From Kitasatospora arboriphila (GTDB lineage: Bacteria; Actinomycetota; Actinomycetes; Mycobacteriales; Mycobacteriaceae): DNA of 64,000 bases. Below are positions 20,873-29,516 of this stretch, piece by piece (positions within the stretch are counted from its first letter, which is position 1; each line of letters starts with the position of its first letter). Made by a program: the position numbers and the translations under genes. The DNA lies in NCBI RefSeq assembly GCF_000717275.1, contig NZ_JNYV01000001.1, positions 1 to 64,000 of the forward strand, in the 5' to 3' direction. The notes under the pieces are model-generated. The model saw nothing but the letters and a program-made list of their open reading frames with translations, was not told where the DNA came from and searched no databases.

Positions 20873-23800
20873 CTAGTCAGTCGGCCTGGTGACGACCTGC
20901 GAGGCATCTTCAAGGTGCCTCCAACGGTTCCTCCCGTCGGCGCTAGTAGCGCAAATCAAAGCTTGGCCCCTCTTGGAGGTGGTAATTTCCCCTCGGTTTG
21001 CGCAAAAAGCCCCAGCGTTCCCTGTTTCCCTAGAGACTGCCGATGGGACCGCAGGTCGAGTCTCGGCGTCTGTTGGCGTCTTCGAGGCCTCATGCGATAG
21101 GCGATTTGCATGGCGAGTTCTTGATGCATCGAGCACGACGACTGTGATGAGGCGTCCGTTGCCATTGAGTAAGGCCGCTGTCGATTCCAGTGTGTTTCGC
21201 AAGTTCTCGGAACTCTGGTGGCTTTTAGCAGCCCGTCGTCTAGTGTCTGCGTCGTCCCAGGACTCGAGGTCATACCAGAGCGCGACGTATATTCCGTACG
21301 AACTGCCTATGTCGTGCATGTATCGATTTACCAGTTGAGTCTCGATCGAAGCGACGATGCCTTGGTTCCAGGCTCCTTTGACTTCAGCAACGACGGTCAA
21401 CTGCTTCAGGCCATGACTGTCGTCCGGTAGGTTCGCGTCGACTCTGATGTCGGTTCGTTCTGGGAGTCCGGATTTGGGTAGCCTTCGGACCTGCACTTCA
21501 CGGTTAACAATCGCACCTCGGTCGTGCAAACGAGCTTGGAGTTCGTTTCGGAGATAGTCGGAGACCTCGTCCTCTGTCTTGGGTCGGCCTGAATAGGTGT
21601 CCCAGAGGAGCGGTGCCAAGGGGGTGTCGCCTTGCAGTGCTGTCTGAATGCCGGTGAGAGCGTCGAGCACTGCGTAGTGCAAGTCTGCCTCCGAACGGAC
21701 GAGGCGGGCCGAACGAGTGTCTGCAATTCGATCGATTTCGAGGCACGTAACGGGCGACCATGTCACGTCGCGGTGGATTCGCCGGGCACGGAGCACCACT
21801 TGGGCGAGCCACTGCTGATCGCGGAGCTTATCGACGATTCTTTCGAGGGCCTCTATCGCGTTGTCTGTTCCTCGTTGTGTGAGCACTTCGAGGAAGTTAT
21901 CGCGCCAACGTGCCACCGAATCTCTCGGTCCGACGAAGTACGCGTCGTCGTGTGTCGGGTCGTCGGACGGGGGAAAGTGCTCGCAGAGGAAGATGTAAGC
22001 CGCTGCAAGCTGGTCCTCATCTAGATCCGGAGCGGTTCGGTCGAATTGGTGGCCAACCTGCAGGGCGGCTTGCTTCATAAACTCGGGATCGACCGACATC
22101 AATTCGGATAACAGGCTCCATGATTCGCGAGCGTCATGTTCGAGGAGCCTAGCGGCAGCGTCCAGCGCACTCTCGGGGTCTTTCTTGCGGAATTGGGGTT
22201 CGATCGAACTGTGTAGCAGCGGACGAACCAAATGGGCATGGTCTGCCATAAAAATGTTGAGAAGGGAGTCGCGACTCACATGGTTGAGGTCAGGGCGATT
22301 CAGCCTGTCGAGTAGTTGGGTGCTGAGTTCGTCGTCCCAAAGGAGCTCGATTTCGTCTCGCCGGAATATGTGGCCTTGATTTGAAATATCTTTATCTATA
22401 ACGATCAGCAGGGCAGAAGTGAGTTCGGCTTTGGCATACGATAACGCGAGTTCGAGCAGTGCGCCCTTGTCGTCTCTGTTGGCGCCGTTGATCGCAACGG
22501 TCCATGCAACAATTATTGGGGCCCATTCCGTCCATACTTCGGGCGGCAGTGCCTGTAAGGATTTAGGTTGAAACCTTAGTAAGAGGACCAACGCGCGGTA
22601 ACCTGCCTCAGCAGGGTGATAGTTGATATCCTTTCCAAGCCATTCGTGCGGGTTGCATCGTCCGTGTGTCAAGTAGTTACTGGATCCTGCGATGAGGTCA
22701 TCGCGAACATCTTGCCCAAGCGAATCCCACCGTGGATGTTTTGTGATATCAGCTTCACCGGGCTTGTCATAAATCTTAGTTCTAGGTCTGACGGTGACTA
22801 GATGGACTGCTTGCCAATATGAATCGATGTCGCCGTCTCGGGCGCGCGTGGCTAGTTTCGCAATTTTGTCGTTCACCCAGGCCGCAGGATCGGCTGAGTG
22901 CCGATGCGCAGATCGTTCACGTATTGTTTCAAGCTGGCGATTTCTGTCGCGGAGAGCGTTGGCCTGAGGAGAGTTGATTAGTACCGAGTCACGCCAAAAG
23001 GAGAGGAGTCGGACTGCGGGATGGTCGACGGGGAGGTCGAGCAGGATATCGATGTGCTCGCGGTCATTCGGGTTGAACAGGAGATTGATAGCTCGTTCGA
23101 GATTTGTTTCGCTCCGACCGTCAGATTGCTTGAGGCGCTCCATAACCCACGCAAGGTCACCGCTGCTGAGCAGAGAGTATTCGTGGCTGCCGGCGGAACC
23201 TGTGATGCTGAACATCTGCTCCGCGGTAGCGTCTTCGAGGATGAAGAGTGCCAGCGCGCGCCGGGCGTCTGTCGCACCGCCATCAAAGTAAGAAAAGTCG
23301 TCGGCCCGAAACAGTTCCTTGTACTCGTCGGCACGTGCGTACGCGACGTCTTTGAGCGCGGCGATCGCAAGAGGATCGTCGATATTGCGGATGGCAAGTG
23401 CTATTGCAGAATCGACGAGCGTGCTGATCCGAGGGTCGCCGTGGTGCAGGGCGTGTTCTTGAAGCCACCTACAGGCAGGATGTAGGTCTGCAGGTCGCAA
23501 TGAGGTCGCTAGATCAGTGATGAAACTCGAGTGCAGGCCGAGGTAGTTTCTAGGACCAGTCGGTTTCAATATTGCAAAGACATCGTTGGTAGCGATCGCA
23601 TGTGGCCATGAGGCGAGCAGGGCCGCACCCAGGAGCTCCTGCGGAGCGTCATCGGGTTCGTCGTGGCCGCCGCTCGCGATCAGGGGGAGTAAATCGTGGC
23701 ACGGGTCGTCGACTGCCAGTTCGCTAACCCCCATCACGGCGGATACCCGCAAGATACGGTCTTGCGAGGAATCGAGTCCGATCTGCACCAATTCCGGTAC

Positions 23801-25252
23801 AACGGTGTAAACCTGGCACTGCCGCGCAATATCGACGGCGAGGCGACGAACTTCTTGATGCGGGTCGGTAAGAGCAGGCCGCAGTAGTGAATCTAAAGAT
23901 TCGTGTCTTACATTCGACAGGTTTCGCTGGTAGTCGTGAAATAGCCTGCCCGAACGTGCCTCTCTCAATAGCGTTTTGACAACGAGACTCCGTGCGCGGT
24001 CGTTCGGCAGGTCGACGTTGAGCAGGAAAGCGTCAGGGTCAGCTGGAACGAGCCATTCTGCTGCGGCGGGGTCGAGGGCGACCAGCCATGCGGCCGTTTG
24101 GTGGACTCGCGGGCTGATCTTGCCGTCCGCAGCGAGGAGTAGCGAGCGTTGCTGCTGTTCGTTCAGCTGGTTCTGCACTATCCAACTGGCTGCAAGGAAG
24201 TCTGCGAAGGTTGCGTGGGCCCAGGAGAGACGTTCCGGACCATCACCGCTGAAGACGGCGGTTTTGAAGGTCTCGGTGACAGCGGCCGCCGACCTAAGTG
24301 ACGAGGTTGCAATGTGATCAGTTGTCAGGTCGCTGTCGTCGGCATCGGTGACTTTTCCGGTCCAGATGGTGGGAAGTCCCGCGAAGATGGAGTAGGCGGC
24401 GATACGGATAGCAATGTGTAGTCGTTCAGTGGGCGTCGATATACTGTCGTCAGTAGTGTCGCGACGTCGGTTGTTTGGTTCGTCGCAGAGGGCTAACAGT
24501 CCTGTTCTGTACAGCTCGGCTGACTTATCCGGCAAGGCGCCGCCCTTTTCGTACGCCTTTGTCAGTAACTCGAGGGTGAGCGGCCGGGCGGCGAGTGGTA
24601 CTACATGCAATCGCTCCGCTGCACCGAGAAAGTGGTCGACATCGATGGATTGTGGGAGCAGAGCGCCAATATCAGTTCGGCGTAGCGGGAGGAGTTCGTA
24701 ACTGGCGACGTTCGTGAATAGGCCGCCCAAAGACAAACTGAGGGAGTGAGGCCATTCGGCAGTTCGGCTGATCAGCCGCAACGATAATCTGCTGCGATCA
24801 CAGTCCGTCAGGAACTCAGTGAGCATTGTGGGAAGGGTGGGTATTCGTCCGTGGGCCTCATCGAAACTGTCGAGCGTGAGCACGAGCTGATCGTCACTGG
24901 TGCGCCATTGTTCGATCACACGGCCTTCAAACACAGTGCGACATAAACGGTCCTCGCCGGAGTAACGCGCCAGATCTACAGTTAGCGTTCGAATTCGAGT
25001 CTGATCGCCATTGTATAGTGGTGCGTGGTTTTCGATGGTGGTGCTCTTACCCATGCCGGGCTCGCCCAACAGGATCAGGCATTGTTCCGCTCCAAGCTGT
25101 GCGGTGGTCAGTGCCTCGGATAGTGGGGAGAAATAGATTGATGCGGAAGCCTCGTGCAGCCACCCCTCCGATGTGAGCGGGTGTGGGGTGCCGACCGCGA
25201 TCCAGAAACGTTCGACTGGTCGAGGCATAGAAGGGCTCACTTCAACCGTCAT
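20873..25252 (-). CDS. large P-loop (NACHT/STAND-like) NTPase with C-terminal PD-(D/E)XK-like nuclease domain; candidate defence protein
   Basis: 1459 residues. Walker A LLGEPGMGKST (about 61-71) and Walker B LVLTLDSFDEA (about 123-133), with the DEA end seen in NACHT/STAND ATPases; AAA-like helices and SRTAEW (sensor Arg candidate) follow. From about 400 to 1200 the chain is almost wholly helical with HEAT-like stretches (RPALTDPHQEVRRLAVDIAR). At about 1215-1345 a fold of PD-(D/E)XK type is suggested by Asp in ERTDIRVDA and Glu-Val-Lys in LTVVAEVKGAWN, with a downstream QLVNRYM helix. A polar tail ends the protein. The ATG overlaps the stop of the zinc-ribbon gene (ATGA), so the two are coupled. 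Composition is more AT-rich than the flanks. A role in anti-phage defence is inferred from this architecture; Avs-type proteins carry their nuclease at the N-terminus, unlike this one. Confidence 0.8.
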   Translation of the reverse strand: MTVEVSPSMPRPVERFWIAVGTPHPLTSEGWLHEASASIYFSPLSEALTTAQLGAEQCLILLGEPGMGKSTTIENHAPLYNGDQTRIRTLTVDLARYSGEDRLCRTVFEGRVIEQWRTSDDQLVLTLDSFDEAHGRIPTLPTMLTEFLTDCDRSRLSLRLISRTAEWPHSLSLSLGGLFTNVASYELLPLRRTDIGALLPQSIDVDHFLGAAERLHVVPLAARPLTLELLTKAYEKGGALPDKSAELYRTGLLALCDEPNNRRRDTTDDSISTPTERLHIAIRIAAYSIFAGLPTIWTGKVTDADDSDLTTDHIATSSLRSAAAVTETFKTAVFSGDGPERLSWAHATFADFLAASWIVQNQLNEQQQRSLLLAADGKISPRVHQTAAWLVALDPAAAEWLVPADPDAFLLNVDLPNDRARSLVVKTLLREARSGRLFHDYQRNLSNVRHESLDSLLRPALTDPHQEVRRLAVDIARQCQVYTVVPELVQIGLDSSQDRILRVSAVMGVSELAVDDPCHDLLPLIASGGHDEPDDAPQELLGAALLASWPHAIATNDVFAILKPTGPRNYLGLHSSFITDLATSLRPADLHPACRWLQEHALHHGDPRISTLVDSAIALAIRNIDDPLAIAALKDVAYARADEYKELFRADDFSYFDGGATDARRALALFILEDATAEQMFSITGSAGSHEYSLLSSGDLAWVMERLKQSDGRSETNLERAINLLFNPNDREHIDILLDLPVDHPAVRLLSFWRDSVLINSPQANALRDRNRQLETIRERSAHRHSADPAAWVNDKIAKLATRARDGDIDSYWQAVHLVTVRPRTKIYDKPGEADITKHPRWDSLGQDVRDDLIAGSSNYLTHGRCNPHEWLGKDINYHPAEAGYRALVLLLRFQPKSLQALPPEVWTEWAPIIVAWTVAINGANRDDKGALLELALSYAKAELTSALLIVIDKDISNQGHIFRRDEIELLWDDELSTQLLDRLNRPDLNHVSRDSLLNIFMADHAHLVRPLLHSSIEPQFRKKDPESALDAAARLLEHDARESWSLLSELMSVDPEFMKQAALQVGHQFDRTAPDLDEDQLAAAYIFLCEHFPPSDDPTHDDAYFVGPRDSVARWRDNFLEVLTQRGTDNAIEALERIVDKLRDQQWLAQVVLRARRIHRDVTWSPVTCLEIDRIADTRSARLVRSEADLHYAVLDALTGIQTALQGDTPLAPLLWDTYSGRPKTEDEVSDYLRNELQARLHDRGAIVNREVQVRRLPKSGLPERTDIRVDANLPDDSHGLKQLTVVAEVKGAWNQGIVASIETQLVNRYMHDIGSSYGIYVALWYDLESWDDADTRRRAAKSHQSSENLRNTLESTAALLNGNGRLITVVVLDASRTRHANRLSHEASKTPTDAETRPAVPSAVSRETGNAGAFCANRGEITTSKRGQALICATSADGRNRWRHLEDASQVVTRPTD

Positions 25253-27558
25253 CCTTCGGTTCCGGTGTCGCCTGGAGGGGTTCGAATGCGATTTCGTCGG
25301 CTTTCAGCCTGACGTTTCCTGGCGCAGGTCGGACACCCGGACCCAAGTCCCGTGCGTGACTTCGGAACCGCGTGCCATTCGTGATCGTCCACGCAAAGCC
25401 ACCACACCTGTTTGCTACTCCCAGGCTTCGTGGTTTCCGGGCGTATTTCCTGGTTGAGCGTGGGGTGCCATTGTGCTGCAATGTCCGGGTACAAGTCCGC
25501 GAGAGAGTGCCCGGGTTTCGGCTTAGCACGCGCAGCTGCGGTCGCCTTTCGTCCGCAGGGCGGGCAACCCCGGCCGTTCACACACCGATCCTTAGCTGTG
25601 GCCTGCCACTCGTGTCCGCAAGCCTCGCATTTCCACCAAATCAAGTGCTTGCTGCTTCCTGGTTTGACGTCGGCGGCGGTTAGCTGTTCGTTGGAGGTGG
25701 CGTGCCATTGTTTGGCGACGCCAGGAAATCGATCGGCCACGGATTCACCCGGGCGTGGTGTGGACCGCGCGATTCCCCGTGCTGCATAGGCGCAGGGTGG
25801 GCATCCTTCACCTCGGCTTCGTCCCGCAATGGGTGCCTGCCACTCGTGACCTGCCTTGCACCGCCACCAAGTGTTTTTCATGCTAAAAGCCTTCACGTCT
25901 TGCGCGGTCAGCGGCTCGTTATTCGCCGGGTGCCACTCTTGCGCGATCTTGGGGTAAAGGTCGCCAAACGACCGACCTACTTCGGGTGTCGCTCGTCGAA
26001 TTCCTTGTTCTCGACGTGCGCAAGCCGGGCATCCATGACCATTGCTTCGAGTGCTGACCGCGGCCGTCCAGACGTGTGTGCAGGTTTTGCACTGCCAGGA
26101 TGCCGTTCTGGCACTGAATGGTTTCACGTCTGCGGGCTTCAGGCCGTCGTTGAGCTTGGGGTGCCACTCTAACGCCAAGATCGGATCGACCTCTAAGAGC
26201 GACTCGCCCAGTCTTGGGGCAGCGAGCGTCATTCCTCCACGGCGATGCCCACAGACTGAGCATCCGCGACCTGCGGCACGTGTAGCGGGCGCGGCTTTCC
26301 ACTCGTGACCGCAGGTCTCACAGCGCCACCAGAAAGAGGTATTACTTCCCGGGTGAACACCGTCGGGATTCACGGTTCCGTTCTTGTCGGGATGCCACTG
26401 GCCAGCGATGTCGGGCAAGGCGGATAGAACGCTGTGCGACCGGCCTCGGTACACCGCAACATCGGCGAGGTCGGTCGCCCAACATTGGTCGTCGACTAGG
26501 TATCGAGCTAGTTTTGTCGTGGAAAACCCAAGACGGTTCAGTGCAGACAAGACTGCATTCGTGAGCGTTTTGATTGAGCAATTTGGATCCACAAACACCT
26601 CATCGCCCCCGAGTGAGCGCAGCGGGCGTTCTCTGACGCGAAGAACACGCCAGCCTGCCGATGTCAGTGCTGCCGATTGGAGCAGGTCAGCGTCGTCACC
26701 GCCTTGATGGTAGTGCGCGCCATCGTATTCGATGACCATCCTGTGGTCGACGAAGACGACATCTGCCCTGACCGGTCGCCGGCGGGTATCAACGGGTATG
26801 GGTGGGTAGTCGTGGTCAATGCGGTAGCCAGCCGCCTCGAGTTCATAGGCGAGCCTGATCTGGCGCTCGGATGCTCCGGTGTTCTTGCATTTCGGGCAAC
26901 CGACGCCACTTGATCTGGGTGCAATTTCTGCAAACCATTCGTGTCCAAACGGGCATTTCCACCAAACTTTTCGATGGCTCTTAGGCGCGCATTCGAAGGG
27001 AGTCAAGTTATCGTTGCGTTCGGGGTGCCACTCAGCGATGAGGTGAGGATGCCGTTCCGCCAATGATTGGCCCGGGGCAGGAGTCGATCTCGCGGCGCTC
27101 ACTCGTCGCCTCCCGCACTCTGGGCATCCGCGTCGTGATCGGGTGCGGTGGTCGGGGTCGGTATCCCATTCGAAGGCACAGGTAGCGCATCTCCACCAGC
27201 GCTTCGTTTTGCTTCCCGGGTTGACGTCGGAAGGGACCCAATCACCGTTGTGCGTCGGGTGCCAGTCTGCGGCGACCTCCGGATACAGATCAGCGAGGGA
27301 TTTGCCGGGCTTTGGTTGCGCTCGTTTGATCGCCGATAGATGCTTCGAGCATTCGGGACAGCGTTCACCGCGCAGACGGTTCTGCGGTTTGGTTTGCCAC
27401 GCATGCCCTTTCACGCACAGCCACCAGATGAGCTTGGCGCTCGCTGGCTTGACATCGTGGGGTGTCAGCGGTTTGTTTTTGGTCGGATGCCACTCTTCGG
27501 CAATCTCCGGGCGGATGTCGGCCAGCGACATACCGGGGAGTGGATGCGCACTAGCCAT
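25249..27558 (-). CDS. eight-fold zinc-ribbon protein with embedded Vsr/DUF559-like endonuclease domain
   Basis: 769 residues. Eight repeats of about 65 residues, at about 8-71, 84-149, 160-224, 375-437, 450-513, 527-589, 602-669 and 681-746. Each reads SLADxxPxIAxxWHPxxN, then VKPGS, then WWxC-x2-GHEW, and closes with GCPxC, the pattern of the probable zinc-ribbon family PF14311 (DUF4379). Between repeats 3 and 4 (about 229-340) lies an endonuclease-like fold: SERQIRLAYELEAAG, the acidic RADVVFVDHRMVIEYDGAHYH core and GWRVLRVRERPL, as in Vsr/DUF559 proteins. The ATG has GAGGAG five bases upstream. The stop overlaps the next gene's start. Probably a DNA-binding nuclease; first gene of a two-gene operon. 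No exact named system is known to me. Confidence 0.82.
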   Translation of the reverse strand: MASAHPLPGMSLADIRPEIAEEWHPTKNKPLTPHDVKPASAKLIWWLCVKGHAWQTKPQNRLRGERCPECSKHLSAIKRAQPKPGKSLADLYPEVAADWHPTHNGDWVPSDVNPGSKTKRWWRCATCAFEWDTDPDHRTRSRRGCPECGRRRVSAARSTPAPGQSLAERHPHLIAEWHPERNDNLTPFECAPKSHRKVWWKCPFGHEWFAEIAPRSSGVGCPKCKNTGASERQIRLAYELEAAGYRIDHDYPPIPVDTRRRPVRADVVFVDHRMVIEYDGAHYHQGGDDADLLQSAALTSAGWRVLRVRERPLRSLGGDEVFVDPNCSIKTLTNAVLSALNRLGFSTTKLARYLVDDQCWATDLADVAVYRGRSHSVLSALPDIAGQWHPDKNGTVNPDGVHPGSNTSFWWRCETCGHEWKAAPATRAAGRGCSVCGHRRGGMTLAAPRLGESLLEVDPILALEWHPKLNDGLKPADVKPFSARTASWQCKTCTHVWTAAVSTRSNGHGCPACARREQGIRRATPEVGRSFGDLYPKIAQEWHPANNEPLTAQDVKAFSMKNTWWRCKAGHEWQAPIAGRSRGEGCPPCAYAARGIARSTPRPGESVADRFPGVAKQWHATSNEQLTAADVKPGSSKHLIWWKCEACGHEWQATAKDRCVNGRGCPPCGRKATAAARAKPKPGHSLADLYPDIAAQWHPTLNQEIRPETTKPGSSKQVWWLCVDDHEWHAVPKSRTGLGSGCPTCARKRQAESRRNRIRTPPGDTGTEG

Positions 27559-28145
27559 AGTGCTCCTCGCTTGTCGACGGTCAGTCGATGTTTTAGCACG
27601 GATTCGGATAGCTTTGTCGGCGCTGTTGAGACCTTGGATACCACCCGCGCGTGCTCAGAATCCAGAACAAACACCAATTGGACGTTCGGGGAATTGCGGG
27701 CATCGCGGTCATCCTCTTGGCGTCGGCGTGCCCCTACGAACTATTGGGGCTGATCTCGCAGTTTCAAGAACCTCGTGCTGTACCTAGGTATCTTCGGGTC
27801 GAGGTGCTGGAGTCCACGTCTGATGGCAGGTTGACATCTCATCACGGGATGGGTTCCAAACAGCGGGTGTTGGTGATCGCCAAGGTATCCACTGCGGTAG
27901 GAGAAGCCTGCGCCCTTGTGGTGCCGGCACGGACGGTCGCGATTTCTCAGCCGAGGAACTACGCCTGCGTTCATGCTGGTGCTGCACCCCCGAACAATCG
28001 GGGATGACTGTCACCGCTGACGTGCGTCGCGCTGCTTCACCCGCCTTTAAATAATTGGGGAGGTGACCGCCCGTGCGGCCGGAGCGGGTGCGGGACGAAT
28101 CCGGCCAGCCTGGTCCGTACTGATCGTCACGCGCCTCGGCGTCGT
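27559..28145 (-). other. 587-base region without a recognisable gene
   Basis: This is the upstream side of the accessory operon and the 3' side of the amine oxidase gene. Short frames exist on both strands (27651-28007 plus, 118 residues; 27741-27974 minus, 77 residues), but neither has a recognisable motif, a ribosome binding site or convincing codon usage. Base composition is mixed and AT-richer than the flanks, with an AT-rich patch near 28049. It may hold the operon promoter and the worn edge of the inserted segment. No transposase, integrase or inverted-repeat ends were seen. Confidence 0.4.
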
Positions 28146-29480
28146 CTAGAACGAGTTGGCGTTCCAGACCTTCTCGAACGAGACGGCACGACCGAGGATC
28201 TGTTCCGCCGCACGATGGCCTGACTTCAGTGCACCGGTCACCGTCGATGGATCGTCGGTCCAGGTGGCCTCGCCCGCCAGATGCAGCACATCGTCGATCG
28301 GGATGGCCAGATTGTCGTGATCGAGGCGGTCCGAGCCCACTGACATGTAGGAGTACGAACCCCGCGAGTACGGGTCGTCCTGCCACCGAGTGACGTGTAC
28401 CCGTTCGGGTTCGAGGACGCGGTCGCCGTACAGCTTTCGGAGAGCATCGAGGACGGAGTCGGCAATCTTCGCGTCCGACCATTCGCGAGTCTCTCGCGCA
28501 CACGGGCCGGCCGCGAATGTCAGGAGGGTCGGAGAACCCGCCGTCGAACTCACGTCGTACCAAGAATGCCACCAGCGGCCGGCGTCCCCTTGTTGACGTA
28601 TCGCGTAGACGTCTTCATCCCAGAACCTGTGTGGGAACTGCAAAAACACCTTCTCGAAAACGTTCATCCCCAGCCTGGCCAGAGCCTTCCCGTGTGCCTC
28701 GGGTAGCGGGGGATCAAAGACGAACTCCGGCGACTTCAGCACACCGAGCGGCACCGTGATCACCACCCGGTCGGCAGAGAAGCGACCGCGTCCGGTGTCG
28801 ACGGAAGCGCCGGTCGGCCCCCACTGGACCCGCGTGACCTCGTGCTCGAGTCGAACGTCCAGTCCCTCGGCAAGGCGGGTGGCGAGTACGTCATATCCGT
28901 CGGGAAAGACGACTTCCGCTCCCTCGATCGCATCGTCGTCGAGCCCATGTGCGTCGAGGTCGTCGAGCCACACACCGAGTTGTTCCTCGGTCCGATGCCG
29001 CATGAACTCGCGGACGCGCATCGAGCGTTGGTTGCTCCAATCAAGTTGCGCCAGAGCGGCTTCGACTGCACTGCCGTATGACGTACCCGGCTCCGAAGCG
29101 GCGACGGTGAGTCTGAACTGTTCGTCGAACCGATGGATGTCGGACACAAAACGCTCCGTGTCCTCGGCATTCAATCGGGTGCCGGCAGGGGAGTAGTACG
29201 CAATAGGCCGCCCGCCCGGTTGAAAACTGCCGACGGTGAACTCGACGGTGCGCATGCCGAAAGCGTCGACCGCGTCGGCAACCGGGTTGTTGTCGACCCC
29301 ATGTATCCACGATGCGCCGTAGTCGATGACGTCGCCGTCGGCACGCGACGTCCAAACGCGTCCGCCCACCCGATCGCGACCTTCCAGGATCACCACGCGC
29401 CTGCCCTCTCCCGAGAGGATTCGGGCGACGGTCAGTCCGGCTATCCCGGCACCGACGACCAGCGTGTCAAAGTATGTCAC
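28146..29480 (-). CDS. flavin monoamine/polyamine oxidase family protein (cytoplasmic)
   Basis: 444 residues. TLVVGAGIAGLTVARIL is the FAD-binding loop, LEGRDRVGGRVWTS the second motif, and YGASWIHG the substrate-side loop of polyamine and lysine-specific oxidases. VVITVPLGVLKS and EKVFLQFPHRFWDED lie in the middle, and the C-terminal FAD contact is LHLAGEATWTDDPSTVTGALKSG. No signal peptide. Follows the Fpg/Nei gene on the same strand by 36 bases, so the two may be co-transcribed. The substrate cannot be read from the sequence; the motif set is nearer to eukaryotic-type polyamine oxidase than the exported enzyme at 273-1787. Confidence 0.9.
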   Translation of the reverse strand: MTYFDTLVVGAGIAGLTVARILSGEGRRVVILEGRDRVGGRVWTSRADGDVIDYGASWIHGVDNNPVADAVDAFGMRTVEFTVGSFQPGGRPIAYYSPAGTRLNAEDTERFVSDIHRFDEQFRLTVAASEPGTSYGSAVEAALAQLDWSNQRSMRVREFMRHRTEEQLGVWLDDLDAHGLDDDAIEGAEVVFPDGYDVLATRLAEGLDVRLEHEVTRVQWGPTGASVDTGRGRFSADRVVITVPLGVLKSPEFVFDPPLPEAHGKALARLGMNVFEKVFLQFPHRFWDEDVYAIRQQGDAGRWWHSWYDVSSTAGSPTLLTFAAGPCARETREWSDAKIADSVLDALRKLYGDRVLEPERVHVTRWQDDPYSRGSYSYMSVGSDRLDHDNLAIPIDDVLHLAGEATWTDDPSTVTGALKSGHRAAEQILGRAVSFEKVWNANSF

Positions 29481-29516
29481 TGCATATTCCGATCTATCGC
29501 CATGTGGATCCGGAGG

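Noticed and set aside
20873..25252. Naming the large NTPase as Avs or another known defence protein
   Set aside because: Domain order differs from Avs and I cannot run profile searches, so only the architecture is stated.
20719..28145. Integrative element with tRNA att sites
   Set aside because: No integrase in the segment and no second copy of the tRNA 3' end found by eye.
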